A DNA stretch of 64,000 nucleotides. Origin: Geitlerinema sp. BBD 1991-9. Lineage in GTDB: Bacteria > Cyanobacteriota > Cyanobacteriia > Cyanobacteriales > Geitlerinemataceae. Positions 9,072 to 17,755 of the stretch are shown here, piece by piece (position 1 is the stretch's first letter; every line of letters begins with the position of its first letter). A model generated the notes under the pieces. It saw nothing but the letters and a program-made list of their open reading frames with translations, was not told where the DNA came from and ran no database searches. The position numbers were made by a program, and so were the translations under genes. The stretch is from positions 17,747 through 81,746 of the forward strand of contig LWRO01000013.1 in the NCBI GenBank assembly GCA_001657325.1, in the 5' to 3' direction.

Positions 9072-10220
9072 ATGGATAAAGCGCTTATTTCTCGAGAACG
9101 AGACATCAAACTCGATATTCTTAAAATTATTGGTTTAGCCGGAATTATTCTCGCTCATGCAAATCCCAATGAATTCATTAATGGAATTCGCAATTTTGAC
9201 GTTCCGCTAATGGTTCTGGTTTCGGGGACGTTATTTGCAAAATCTTCCAATTTAAAAACTCGATCGACTGGAGCGTATCTTAAAAAAAGACTCCTCCGAC
9301 TGATCGCTCCAACTTGGGTATTTTTTGGATTTTTCTTTATTTGTATTGGGATTATCTGCTTAATAACTGGAGCGAGATATCCTTATCCCAACGACGAAAT
9401 TATTGAAACGTTCTTTTTGCTTGGCGGTATTGGCTATACCTGGATCGTTCGCGTTTTTATCATCATTGCTGCGATCTCGCCTTTACTCGTTAATTTTTTG
9501 TTTAAGGCGAAAGATCGAAAAACTCGCTATTTTTGGACGATTGCAATCTATGTCTTGTACGAATCGATCGTGCTATCAATTGGCGATCTCGACGAGGAAG
9601 ATTTTGTTTTTGCAGGAATCGACGATCGATTCGATCGACTGATGTTTTGGATTTACGATATTGGTGTCCAAAAAACTCTATTTTATGCAATTCCTTATTC
9701 TTGCTTGTTTGCTTTCGGGGCGATGCTCGATCGACTGTCTCAAAAAACAATAGCTTATCTTTCGATCGCAAATTTTACCATCTTTACAACAATTGCAGCC
9801 TGGCTTTACTTTAAAAACGGAGAGTTTATCAGAACGCAAGATTATAAATATCCACCTCAGTTATATTATTTATCTTATGCAATTTTTGTTTCTCTTTTGT
9901 TATATTTTGTTGTCGATCGAATTTTAAAATCATTCCCACAAGAGGCCATTCGATCGAACCCAATCACTCAATTGTTTGTCTTTGTCAGTTCTTCGTCTCT
10001 TTGGATTTACCTGTGGCATATCTTTTTCGTCCATTACGACGATGAAATTTTAGAGAGCCTTTTAGGCGTGCCAGCTTGGGTTTCTCTAAAGTTTATGCTA
10101 GTTTTCAGTCTTTCACTTTTGACAACTTACGCTCAAAAGCGTCTCGTTCGGCATTTGACATCCAACACAGCATTCGGACAAAAAAATGCGAATTGGCTTT
10201 CTCTGGTTTTTCTCAAATAG
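9072..10220 (+). CDS. acyltransferase 3 family membrane protein
   Basis: This is a 382-residue polytopic membrane protein with about ten hydrophobic segments. The opening (RERDIKLDILKIIGLAGIILAHAN, split by the first membrane helix) places the family histidine at the membrane edge, as in acyltransferase-3 proteins. It is followed by NFDVPLMVLVSGTLF, the family's F-[DF]-V-P-x-F-F-x-[IL]-S-G-like block. Such proteins O-acetylate or succinylate cell-surface polysaccharides or lipids. The gene is markedly AT-richer than thrS and murE beside it, suggesting later arrival. No glycan gene cluster surrounds it, so the target is unknown. Confidence 0.75.
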   Translation: MDKALISRERDIKLDILKIIGLAGIILAHANPNEFINGIRNFDVPLMVLVSGTLFAKSSNLKTRSTGAYLKKRLLRLIAPTWVFFGFFFICIGIICLITGARYPYPNDEIIETFFLLGGIGYTWIVRVFIIIAAISPLLVNFLFKAKDRKTRYFWTIAIYVLYESIVLSIGDLDEEDFVFAGIDDRFDRLMFWIYDIGVQKTLFYAIPYSCLFAFGAMLDRLSQKTIAYLSIANFTIFTTIAAWLYFKNGEFIRTQDYKYPPQLYYLSYAIFVSLLLYFVVDRILKSFPQEAIRSNPITQLFVFVSSSSLWIYLWHIFFVHYDDEILESLLGVPAWVSLKFMLVFSLSLLTTYAQKRLVRHLTSNTAFGQKNANWLSLVFLK

Positions 10221-10361
10221 TCCATCTTCAAACCGCTCTCGTACTGATGAGAATCCGTATAAAATCGATTGAGCGTCATGGCAAAACCCTCGATCGATTC
10301 CTCCGCAAAGCTTCCCATGCTATGGCACAATAAACGGATCGGATCGACATCTGCGTCTCCC

Positions 10362-10613
10362 ATGAATCTCATTCTCTACAGCAAACCAGGCTGTCACCTG
10401 TGCGAAGGGTTGCTCGAAAAACTCCAACAAATCGACAGCCTCACCGTCACGACCCGCGACATTACCACCCGAGACGACTGGTTTCAAGCCTACCAGTACG
10501 AAATTCCCGTTTTATTCTGGGTCGACGAGTCCAGTGTCGAACGGCAACTTCCGCGCCCTTCCCCTCGAGCGAGCGTGGCACAATTGGAACGAATGTTACA
10601 GAAATATACCTAG
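10362..10613 (+). CDS. glutaredoxin-like thioredoxin-fold protein
   Basis: This 83-residue protein begins MNLILYSKPGCHLCEGLL. The CHLC motif at the N-terminus of the first helix and the cis-proline segment YEIPVLFWVD identify the DUF836/glutaredoxin-like thioredoxin fold. It probably exchanges dithiols in the cytoplasm. It lies 50 bases before murE on the same strand and may share its transcript. The longer in-frame start at 10269 adds 31 unconserved residues and was not used. Confidence 0.8.
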   Translation: MNLILYSKPGCHLCEGLLEKLQQIDSLTVTTRDITTRDDWFQAYQYEIPVLFWVDESSVERQLPRPSPRASVAQLERMLQKYT

Positions 10614-10663
10614 TAATCTAGTTAGAACAATCCCCAAAATTCGGTGTGAGCGAGGGCAACGTT

Positions 10664-12148
10664 ATGAAACTGCGAGACTTGTTAGCGGCGATTTCCCCCC
10701 AAGCCGCCATTCCCGAACATTCTGCCTTAGACAGCGACATCAAAGGTCTTTCCACCAATTCCCATGCTTGCCAGCGTGGGGATTTATTTATCGGAATGCC
10801 GGGAACGCGCGTCGATGGCGGTGAATTTTGGCAAAGCGCACTCGATGCTGGTGCAGTCGCCGCCGTAATTTCTCCCGACGCGGCTCAAAAATATCCCCCT
10901 CAAAACGGCGAGTGTGTCATTAGCGTTCCCGATGTCAAACGCGCCTGTGCGTTTCTGGCCAGTTCCTTCTACAACCACCCCGGAAAAACCCTCAATCTCG
11001 TCGGCGTGACGGGGACGAATGGAAAAACTACGACCACTCACCTGATTGAATTCCTTCTACGGGAAGCCGCGAAACCGACTGCACTTCTCGGAACGCTATA
11101 CGCACGCTGGCCGGGTTTCGAGCAAGTCGCCACTCATACGACTCCATTTCCCGTCAGCTTGCAAGGACAACTAGCGCAGGCGCGGGATGCAGGCGCGCAG
11201 TACGGTGTCATGGAAGTCAGCTCTCATGCTTTGTCTCAGTCGCGGGTGTTGGGATGCGAGTTTCAAGTGGCTGTGTTTACGAACTTAACCCAGGATCACT
11301 TGGACTATCACAAAGACATGGACGATTACTTCGCGGCGAAGGCGTTGCTGTTCTCACCCGAATATTTAAAAGGTCGCGCTATCGTGAATATTAGCGATCC
11401 TTATGGAGAACTGTTGTCCAACCAAATCCCCACCGAATGCCTCTGGACGTACAGCAGCGAAGACGATTCTGCCGATCTCCACACCGATCGTCTCAACTAC
11501 AATCCTGATGGCGTATCGGGAATACTTCACACCCCGGTGGGCGATGTAGAATTTACGTTGCCGTTAGTGGGTCAGTACAATATCGAAAATATGTTAGCGG
11601 CGGTCGGTGTCACGCTCCATCTCGGATTGGAACTCTCACAAATTGTCGCGGCACTGCCGAAATTTACAGGCGTTCCGGGTCGTATGGAACGAGTTGAGGT
11701 TTCTCCGGAACAAGACATCAGCGCGATCGTCGATTACGCACACACGCCAGATAGTTTAGAAAACCTGTTGCACGCCGCACGTCCGTTTATTCCCGGTCGA
11801 TCGATCTGCGTGTTTGGCTGTGGCGGAGATCGAGATCGATCGAAGCGTCCGATGATGGGAGAAATTGCCGCACGACTCGCCGATCTCGTCGTTGTCACGT
11901 CAGACAACCCGCGCACTGAAGATCCCGATCGAATTATCTCGGATATCTTAGAAGGCATTCCCGACAGCGTCGAACCCCTCGTCATCCCCGATCGCGCTGA
12001 AGCCATCCGCACGGCAATTTTACAAGCGCAACCCGGCGACGGCATCATCATCGCCGGCAAAGGCCACGAAGACTACCAAATTCTCGGCACTGAAAAAATC
12101 CACTTCGACGATCGCGAACAAGCCCGCGCCGCCCTCACGATGAGATGA
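10664..12148 (+). CDS. murE: UDP-MurNAc-tripeptide synthetase (MurE)
   Basis: This 494-residue Mur ligase adds the third amino acid to UDP-MurNAc-L-Ala-D-Glu in peptidoglycan synthesis. The N-terminal UDP-binding domain carries STNSHACQRGDLFIGMPG. The central ATPase has the P-loop GVTGTNGKTTT (about 114-124) and the EVSSHAL block. The C-terminal domain has GCGGDRDRSKRPMM and DNPRTEDP (about 414), the latter selecting meso-diaminopimelate. The substrate amino acid therefore comes from the lysine pathway to which dapL in this window belongs. The ATG at 10664 has GAGGG upstream; a GTG six codons earlier is in frame. Confidence 0.96.
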   Translation: MKLRDLLAAISPQAAIPEHSALDSDIKGLSTNSHACQRGDLFIGMPGTRVDGGEFWQSALDAGAVAAVISPDAAQKYPPQNGECVISVPDVKRACAFLASSFYNHPGKTLNLVGVTGTNGKTTTTHLIEFLLREAAKPTALLGTLYARWPGFEQVATHTTPFPVSLQGQLAQARDAGAQYGVMEVSSHALSQSRVLGCEFQVAVFTNLTQDHLDYHKDMDDYFAAKALLFSPEYLKGRAIVNISDPYGELLSNQIPTECLWTYSSEDDSADLHTDRLNYNPDGVSGILHTPVGDVEFTLPLVGQYNIENMLAAVGVTLHLGLELSQIVAALPKFTGVPGRMERVEVSPEQDISAIVDYAHTPDSLENLLHAARPFIPGRSICVFGCGGDRDRSKRPMMGEIAARLADLVVVTSDNPRTEDPDRIISDILEGIPDSVEPLVIPDRAEAIRTAILQAQPGDGIIIAGKGHEDYQILGTEKIHFDDREQARAALTMR

Positions 12149-12171
12149 GGTGATAGCAAAACCCACCCCAC

Positions 12172-12198
12172 CCAAAAAGGCGCACTGGGGTGCGCCTT
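12172..12198 (-). terminator. intrinsic terminator of tRNA-Ser
   Basis: A perfect 9-bp stem (arms 12177-12185 and 12190-12198, loop TGGG) is followed by five Ts on the minus strand. It suits termination of the leftward tRNA-Ser transcript. The same hairpin lies just downstream of murE, where it lacks a T-run. Confidence 0.7.
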
Positions 12199-12200
12199 AA

Positions 12201-12231
12201 CTGCTCACTGCTCACTGTTCACTGTTCACTG
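12201..12231. repeat. heptanucleotide short tandem repeat (STRR)
   Basis: Four and a half copies of a 7-mer, CTGCTCA twice and then CTGTTCA twice plus CTG, stand directly downstream of tRNA-Ser. Heptameric STRRs of this kind are known in filamentous cyanobacteria. Confidence 0.85.
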
Positions 12232-12237
12232 TAAAAG

Positions 12238-12324
12238 CGGAGAGGGAGGGATTCGAACCCTCGTTAGAGTTACCCCTAAACAGCATTTCCAGTGCTGCGC
12301 CTTCAACCACTCGGCCACCTCTCC
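12238..12324 (-). tRNA. tRNA-Ser (anticodon GGA)
   Basis: The minus strand folds as an 87-nt class II tRNA. The acceptor GGAGAGG pairs with CCTCTCC, with G as discriminator. The anticodon stem CAGCA/TGCTG holds the loop CTGGAAA, which gives anticodon GGA for UCC/UCU codons. The long variable arm and the TpsiC sequence GGTTCGAATCC are present. CCA is not encoded. The STRR and a terminator lie immediately downstream. Confidence 0.97.
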
Positions 12325-12540
12325 AGGGGGAAAATATTTAGATTTTCCAGTCAAAGCTTTACCATCCTAGCAAAACTTTTCGAGGGAGGCAAGCGATCGA
12401 GCGCGATTTTCAAAAAATTGGTTGTCCTGACCCTCGAATGTGTCGTACTCTCAACAAGGGACACATTCGATCGACCCTGTCGCCATTCCATTTACAATTA
12501 CATTTCGCAATTACATTTTGCATTTCGAGATCCTTGACTT

Positions 12541-12909
12541 ATGACTCGAACTTACGAAGTCCGCATTCATCACCGCCAAACCGGAGAACATTACACCGTT
12601 CGCGTTCCCGAGGATCGCTACATCCTGCACTCCGCTGAAAATCAGGGGGTGAACTTACCCTATTCCTGTCGTAACGGTGCTTGTACGAGTTGTGCGGTAC
12701 GAATCATTTCAGGAGAAATTTATCAACCAGAGGCGATCGGGTTGTCGCCCGCACTCCGTGCTAAAGGTTACGCGCTGTTGTGCGTCAGTTATCCTCGATC
12801 GGACTTGGAAGTGGAAACCCAAGACGAAGACGAAGTGTACGAACTCCAGTTCGGCCGCTACTTCGGCAAAGGGAAAGTACGCATGGGACTTCCACTCGAC
12901 GACGATTGA
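12541..12909 (+). CDS. plant-type [2Fe-2S] ferredoxin
   Basis: This 122-residue protein is a beta-grasp ferredoxin. The cluster motif CRNGACTSC (C-x4-C-x2-C) is near residues 43-51, and the fourth cysteine is in ALLCVSYP. It has about 20 extra acidic and basic residues at the C-terminus (YFGKGKVRMGLPLDDD) beyond the core of PetF. It is more divergent than the main photosynthetic ferredoxin and is likely one of the accessory ferredoxins, carrying electrons in the cytoplasm. It is a single gene with a strong shared terminator downstream. Confidence 0.9.
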   Translation: MTRTYEVRIHHRQTGEHYTVRVPEDRYILHSAENQGVNLPYSCRNGACTSCAVRIISGEIYQPEAIGLSPALRAKGYALLCVSYPRSDLEVETQDEDEVYELQFGRYFGKGKVRMGLPLDDD

Positions 12910-12999
12910 TCCCAAATCGAGTTGGCACGATCGACTCCGATCTGTTTCATTTAGGTCGGGGCGTAGCGTGCGAGATTCCGCTCGGATTTCAGTCGATCG

Positions 13000-13036
13000 A
13001 AAAACCCCAGTTTCATTGAGAAGCCGGGGTTTTTCG
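13000..13036. terminator. bidirectional terminator between convergent genes
   Basis: AAAACCCC at 13001-13008 and GGGGTTTTT from 13026 form an A-stem-T hairpin. It would stop transcription from the ferredoxin gene rightward and from the coiled-coil transporter leftward. Confidence 0.75.
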
Positions 13037-13083
13037 TCATATCCGTTCGATCGTATCGCGAAACAAGACGCTTGCGAAGTCCG

Positions 13084-14820
13084 TTATTTTGAGAGGTACA
13101 TCCGCTCTAAACTCAGAGCGACAACCCCCATCGTGACAACGATCATCCCGAAAATTTGATTGCCTGACAGCGCTTCCCCGATGATGAAAAAGCCGAACAG
13201 AGCCGTCATCACCGGCCCCGTCGCACCGACGATCGAAGCCAGAGAAGCACCCGCATATTTAATTGCGAAGTTGTTGAGGACGTAACTCACGAGGGTTAGT
13301 ACGCCAATCCAAACCCCGCTTCCCAAAAGGGCAACGAGATTTCCTTCCGGAACCTCCATGCCTAAATCGGCTTGAGTGGCCACGAGCAACCCGAGGAAGG
13401 ACAAAATGAAGACCGTACTGAAGTTGGCCAAACTAAAGGAAATCGGATGTAGGTTTTTCCCAGACAGCTGAGTTAACAGAACGTATCCGGCAAAAGTTAC
13501 ACCCGAACCGAGTGCCGTGAGGCTGCCCACCAAAAACGTACTTTCTCCAAATCCCGAACCGGAAAAAACGTTGAAAAAATTGGGAACGGCAGAAATACTT
13601 CCGAAGAGAATGACCACCATAATAATGCTTCGTGCGAGGGTCGGCCGTGCGCCGAACAAAACCCACGCCCCGAGAACGGTCACGATGGGAAACACGAAGA
13701 ACAGGGTAATCGCAACTGCGGTTGGAATGTTTCCGATAGCAATGTAAATCAAAACCTGCGACAGAAACAGAGCAAAACCGCTTCCGACGACTTGAAATTG
13801 TAATTTACGGTTTTCCGGCTGTAAAAACCGTTGAATTTCGTCCCACCATTGCGGGTAAAGCTGCATCGCCACGAACGGCATCAGCACCACCACCACCACC
13901 ATGCGGATAAATAAGATCAGCATGGAGTTCCCGAGACTCGGTGAAATAATGCCGCCCCAGTCGAACAGTCCAAAAATCGTTCGTTCGCTGAGAATGACTT
14001 TGATACTAACGTTGAACACGGACAATACTGCCGCATAGAACAGTGCCAAAATCAAACCGGTTTGAACTTGAGAGGTCTCTTTGGGCGGTGGCGGTGTGGG
14101 TTCGGGGGCAACTTCGACTTCGGCTTCGATTTCAGCTTCGATCGGTGGCGACGGATCGATCGAGCGGCCGTCCTCACTCTCTCTCAGCGGTGGGGGGAGG
14201 GTTTGAGCCGTTCTCCTCGCGCCGTTTGTCGATCTCGGAAGTGTTGGCGTGGTGACTTCGTCTCGCAGTTCGTGACTCAGGCGGCTGACGAGGGTATCGA
14301 GAATCGCTTCTCCCTGCTGTTGGAGGCTGTTGAGTTGGTTCAAGTTTTGGGAAAGCGTGCTGCAATAACTCCCGAGTTCTTGAGTCAACCCTTTATAACT
14401 ACGGTGAAAGCTTGTATCGACGGAATCGCGAAGGCGATCGGTGTCGGTTGCAGCCGATTGGGGAACCGCAGGAAGCCGGCGCGCTGCCAGTTCTTCAACC
14501 CGTTGGGAGAGTTTTTCTTCGAGGTTCGCCGCGACCAGTTGCGCCAGTTGCTGAACCCAGATTTGCTGGTCTTCGGGATTGGGTTCAGCAATCGGCCTCG
14601 AAATGTCGGGTGTCCGTTGCTGCTGTCGGGCTTCCAGACTCGAAATATCTTCCAGCAGTCGCGTTTTTTCAGCCTGGAGACGGGTCACGTCTCGGGTTAA
14701 CTGGATGATTAAGTCTTGCTGGAGGTGTTTGAGATCTTGTGTGAGTGCTGTCAAGATCGTTTCGACTGCTCGATCGTTGACAGCATCGCTGTTGGTAAGT
14801 TGCGTTTCCCTTTGCTCCAT
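13084..14820 (-). CDS. EamA/DMT transporter with long coiled-coil N-terminus
   Basis: This 578-residue protein is a fusion in layout. Residues 1-195 are Gln/Glu/Leu-rich and predicted coiled coil. Residues 195-250 form a Pro/Glu/Thr linker with an alternating acidic run. From about 255 to 575 there are ten hydrophobic segments in two EamA halves, typical of drug/metabolite transporters. A plain DMT permease has about 300 residues, so nearly half of the chain is extra cytoplasmic sequence. The start MEQRETQLTN is the only good one. The substrate is unknown. The gene is monocistronic and converges with the ferredoxin gene. Confidence 0.8.
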   Translation of the reverse strand: MEQRETQLTNSDAVNDRAVETILTALTQDLKHLQQDLIIQLTRDVTRLQAEKTRLLEDISSLEARQQQRTPDISRPIAEPNPEDQQIWVQQLAQLVAANLEEKLSQRVEELAARRLPAVPQSAATDTDRLRDSVDTSFHRSYKGLTQELGSYCSTLSQNLNQLNSLQQQGEAILDTLVSRLSHELRDEVTTPTLPRSTNGARRTAQTLPPPLRESEDGRSIDPSPPIEAEIEAEVEVAPEPTPPPPKETSQVQTGLILALFYAAVLSVFNVSIKVILSERTIFGLFDWGGIISPSLGNSMLILFIRMVVVVVLMPFVAMQLYPQWWDEIQRFLQPENRKLQFQVVGSGFALFLSQVLIYIAIGNIPTAVAITLFFVFPIVTVLGAWVLFGARPTLARSIIMVVILFGSISAVPNFFNVFSGSGFGESTFLVGSLTALGSGVTFAGYVLLTQLSGKNLHPISFSLANFSTVFILSFLGLLVATQADLGMEVPEGNLVALLGSGVWIGVLTLVSYVLNNFAIKYAGASLASIVGATGPVMTALFGFFIIGEALSGNQIFGMIVVTMGVVALSLERMYLSK

Positions 14821-14949
14821 AAGTTGTTACCCCAATAGTCGTGGATGCGATCGATCGCGTAGCGGTTCGACAGCAGCGTAGCTCCCCCAGAGCGTTGCTA
14901 CGGGTTCCTAGCTATCATAAACGCTTCGTCGCTCGGGTTCTATAGGGGA

Positions 14950-15018
14950 GATGAGAGGGCGAGCGGAAGAGAAGATGAGAGGGCGAGCGGAAGAGAAGAT
15001 GAGAGGGCGAGCAGAGTA
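14950..15018. repeat. 24-bp tandem repeat, nearly three copies
   Basis: The unit starts GATGAGAGGGCGAGCGGAAG and repeats at 14950, 14974 and 14998 with exact 24-bp period. The third copy decays at its end. It lies in the promoter-side region of the coiled-coil transporter. Confidence 0.9.
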
Positions 15019-15100
15019 GAGATGCTATCTCGATACGTTGGCGTGCTGAGAACCCCATTTTTTCAAGATCCCCATTTTTTCAACCTGAAAATTCAATACA

Positions 15101-15131
15101 AAAAATGCGCCTTTCCTGGGAAAGACGCACC
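15101..15131 (-). terminator. intrinsic terminator of the SNase-like gene
   Basis: On the minus strand a stem TGCGTCTTTCC/GGAAAGGCGCA with one mismatch is followed by TTTTTTG. It lies about 170 bases after the stop codon of the leftward nuclease gene. Confidence 0.65.
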
Positions 15132-15300
15132 GTTTGAGAATTTTGAAATTGGGTATACTAAAACGGTTTGTTAAATTTTGTTTTTAAGATTGTCTTTAGA
15201 TTCTAACCCGATCCTCTGGTCAGTACCATCGATCGAGCTTTACAATTCTTTATACAAATGATTGATGGCGATAATCGATCGACCCATTGTCTCTTCCTGT

Positions 15301-16215
15301 CTAGCTTTGCAGCGTTTGCGGAATATCGGATAACTGCGAGAGTTCCCGCAGTACCATCTGAGGAATGCCGCGATGCATCGTGACTCGTCCGCACACGTAG
15401 GCGTAACCTCGCCCCCGTCCGGCGTAGCGCGTGACGATCGATCGAACCAACATCTGACCTTGGGGACTCGAAGCCGTCGGCACCCAAAACTTCATGGGAA
15501 ACAGGCGCGATCCCGTAAACACGATGATTCCGCCTTCCGCGCGCTTGCGAATCCCCCCCTGTAAATCGCAAAACACGATAATTTCCCGTTCGGTTTCGAT
15601 GGCTTTCAAAATTTCAGCATAGTCCAATTGCACAGACAGCGCCCCACTGGCGTGACCGATTTTCCGAAAATCTTCGATAGCCGATGCCCGCAACGCCCAC
15701 CATGCGGTCAAGCTGCCGTAATTCCGCGAAGCGGTGTGCTCGTTTGCGTGAGGGTTCCAAATCCCTCGCTGATAGGCTTGAGCGTAAAATTCCGCCGTCA
15801 CGAACGCGCGATCGTACAACCGCGATCGACCGTACTTCGTAAAATACGGACTCCATCCTCGATCGATCAAATGCAAGTTATAGTGACTGTCGCCTCGGTG
15901 GACGTAACACACCAAACGGCTACAGTTTCCGCGATGGAGGTCCAAGCAGGCGCTCGGGGAATCGTCAGTGTCGAACTCCAAGTCCACCTGACACAGATCG
16001 CCGTTGGCTTGCATAAAGTAGTCTTGCGCCAGTTTCGCAGCAGCTAAGCCCGCCTCTGTGACGGGTTTCGCCGTTTCCGGTGCGGGGTGAAGCGTACTTT
16101 CTTCCGTATCGACGCAAATCAGACGCACGAATTCCTGCCGCTCGTCGATCTGGACTTCGATGGTGTCTCCATCGACAACTTGCGTTACCTGAATGTCTTT
16201 AAGTCGTGTTCCCAC
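15301..16215 (-). CDS. SNase-like (thermonuclease family) protein
   Basis: This 304-residue protein has a staphylococcal-nuclease fold in its first 165 residues: VVDGDTIEV near residue 13, the RL-C-D-E segment where family members bind calcium, and DRGWSPYFTKYG near the end of the domain. The remaining 140 residues form a second domain with no enzyme motif that I recognise, perhaps an OB-like nucleic-acid binding fold. There is no signal peptide, so it would act in the cytoplasm, unlike secreted thermonucleases. It is downstream of tyrS on the same strand with a 35-base gap and probably shares its transcript. Confidence 0.75.
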   Translation of the reverse strand: MGTRLKDIQVTQVVDGDTIEVQIDERQEFVRLICVDTEESTLHPAPETAKPVTEAGLAAAKLAQDYFMQANGDLCQVDLEFDTDDSPSACLDLHRGNCSRLVCYVHRGDSHYNLHLIDRGWSPYFTKYGRSRLYDRAFVTAEFYAQAYQRGIWNPHANEHTASRNYGSLTAWWALRASAIEDFRKIGHASGALSVQLDYAEILKAIETEREIIVFCDLQGGIRKRAEGGIIVFTGSRLFPMKFWVPTASSPQGQMLVRSIVTRYAGRGRGYAYVCGRVTMHRGIPQMVLRELSQLSDIPQTLQS

Positions 16216-16250
16216 CGCACCTTTCCAGCTTTCGCGCTTATTGCACCCAG

Positions 16251-17462
16251 TTATGGCACCAAGCGCACGAACTTTTTCTTCCCGACTTGTAAAACTTTAC
16301 CGCCGAGTTCTTCGATCGAATCGAACGACACGTTTGCATCTGCAATTCGATCTCCATCTAAACGCACCGCACCACCTTGAATTTGGCGGCGTCCTTCTCC
16401 ACTACTTTTACACAAGCCACTCGCGCCCAAAATGTAAAAAAGTTTTGCCGGAAACGCCACTTCAGACAGCGAAAACTCCGGTACGGCGTCTTCCGTTCCC
16501 GAAGTATTTCCACCGACTAACGCCATCGCGGCTTGCTGTGCGTCCTTGGCTGCCTTGTCTCCGTGATACTGCGATGCGATATCTAAGGCTAACAATTTTT
16601 GTCGATCGCGAGGATTTTCCGGCAGTCGATCGAGTGGGTAATTCGTTAACAACTCGAAATATTGTTCGATTTGCGCGTCTGGTGTTTTCTCCAATTTCGA
16701 GTACATCGACAGCGCGTCTTCTTTCAAACCAACGTAATTTCCGAGAGACTTCGACATCTTCTGCGTGCCGTCCGTCCCGATCAAAATCGGAAGCAACAAC
16801 CCGAACTGAGGCTTTTTGCCGAAATACCGTTGCAAATCTCGTCCAACGGCCAAGTTGAATTTCTGATCGGTTCCGCCGAGTTCGATATCCGCATCGATCG
16901 CCACCGAATCGTATCCCTGCATCAAAGGATAGAGAAACTCGTGTAGGTAGACCGGATTGCCTTTTTCGTACCGCAGTGCAAACCCTTCTTTCGCCAGCAT
17001 TTGCCCGACCGTCATCGTCCCCAGCAATTCTAGGGTTTTCGCCAAATCTAACGCCGACAACCATTCCGAGTTGTAGCGAATTTCCAAACGTCCGGGAGTG
17101 TCGAAATCCAAAATCGGACGCAGTTGTTCGAGATAGGTTTCTGCGTTGTGCTGGACTTCTTCCGGCGTGAGTTGGCGGCGGACTTCCGATTTGCCCGTGG
17201 GATCGCCGATGCGAGCTGTGAAATCGCCGATAATCACGACGGCCGTATGGCCGGCATCTTGAAACGCGCGCAGTTTGCGGAAGGGAATACTATGGCCCAA
17301 ATGCAAATCCGACCCCGTCGGATCGATCCCCAATTTGACTCGTAACGGTCGATCGATTTGGGCGAGGAGGGCTTCGAGGTTTTCCGTCGGCTCGTCGGAT
17401 TCGGGGGAATTGGGAAAAATTTCTTCAGTTCCCCGATGCAACCAAGATAAGTCAGAATTCAT
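16251..17462 (-). CDS. tyrS: tyrosyl-tRNA synthetase
   Basis: This 403-residue class I synthetase charges tRNA-Tyr. The HIGH-like motif is HLGHSIPF near residue 57. The KMSKS loop, [12 protein letters not shown], is near residue 239, and the tyrosine pocket includes [19 protein letters not shown]. The C-terminal 75 residues are an S4 RNA-binding domain. The distribution of motifs fits the TyrRS-Z-like branch, with a short insertion before KMSKS. The start at MNSDLSWLH is preferred over a GTG two codons upstream. Confidence 0.94.
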   Translation of the reverse strand: MNSDLSWLHRGTEEIFPNSPESDEPTENLEALLAQIDRPLRVKLGIDPTGSDLHLGHSIPFRKLRAFQDAGHTAVVIIGDFTARIGDPTGKSEVRRQLTPEEVQHNAETYLEQLRPILDFDTPGRLEIRYNSEWLSALDLAKTLELLGTMTVGQMLAKEGFALRYEKGNPVYLHEFLYPLMQGYDSVAIDADIELGGTDQKFNLAVGRDLQRYFGKKPQFGLLLPILIGTDGTQKMSKSLGNYVGLKEDALSMYSKLEKTPDAQIEQYFELLTNYPLDRLPENPRDRQKLLALDIASQYHGDKAAKDAQQAAMALVGGNTSGTEDAVPEFSLSEVAFPAKLFYILGASGLCKSSGEGRRQIQGGAVRLDGDRIADANVSFDSIEELGGKVLQVGKKKFVRLVP

Positions 17463-17755
17463 AATCACGTGTTGCGTGGGTTCGCAGTGGCAGCACCGTC
17501 GCGTTCTCGCAACGAGGCTCGCAATAGCTCATTATCGCTTAGAATTGAGTTCGCTATGATAACAAAATAGTGGTCGATCGAGATCGTTCGGGCAGCTATC
17601 CGTATCCGTACTGATGGCTTGCCAAGCGGAAACAGAGGCGCTTTGGCCGGTTTCCGAGCTATCGTCCAAACTATAGTAAAGTATGTCCAGTTCCAAGCTA
17701 TCGATCGAGAATCGATCGACGAGCGAGGGTCGTCCGTGGAGGAAGAGAACCAACC

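Larger units (their letters stand above)
14821..15300. other. intergenic region with repeats and terminator
   Basis: This 480-bp gap holds the 24-bp tandem repeat and the nuclease terminator listed separately, plus a short direct repeat CCCCATTTTTTCAA near 15053 and 15071. No gene was recognised. Confidence 0.6.

Noticed and set aside
12201..12231. Heptamer repeats as a CRISPR array
   Set aside because: Units are only 7 bp, contiguous and without spacers.
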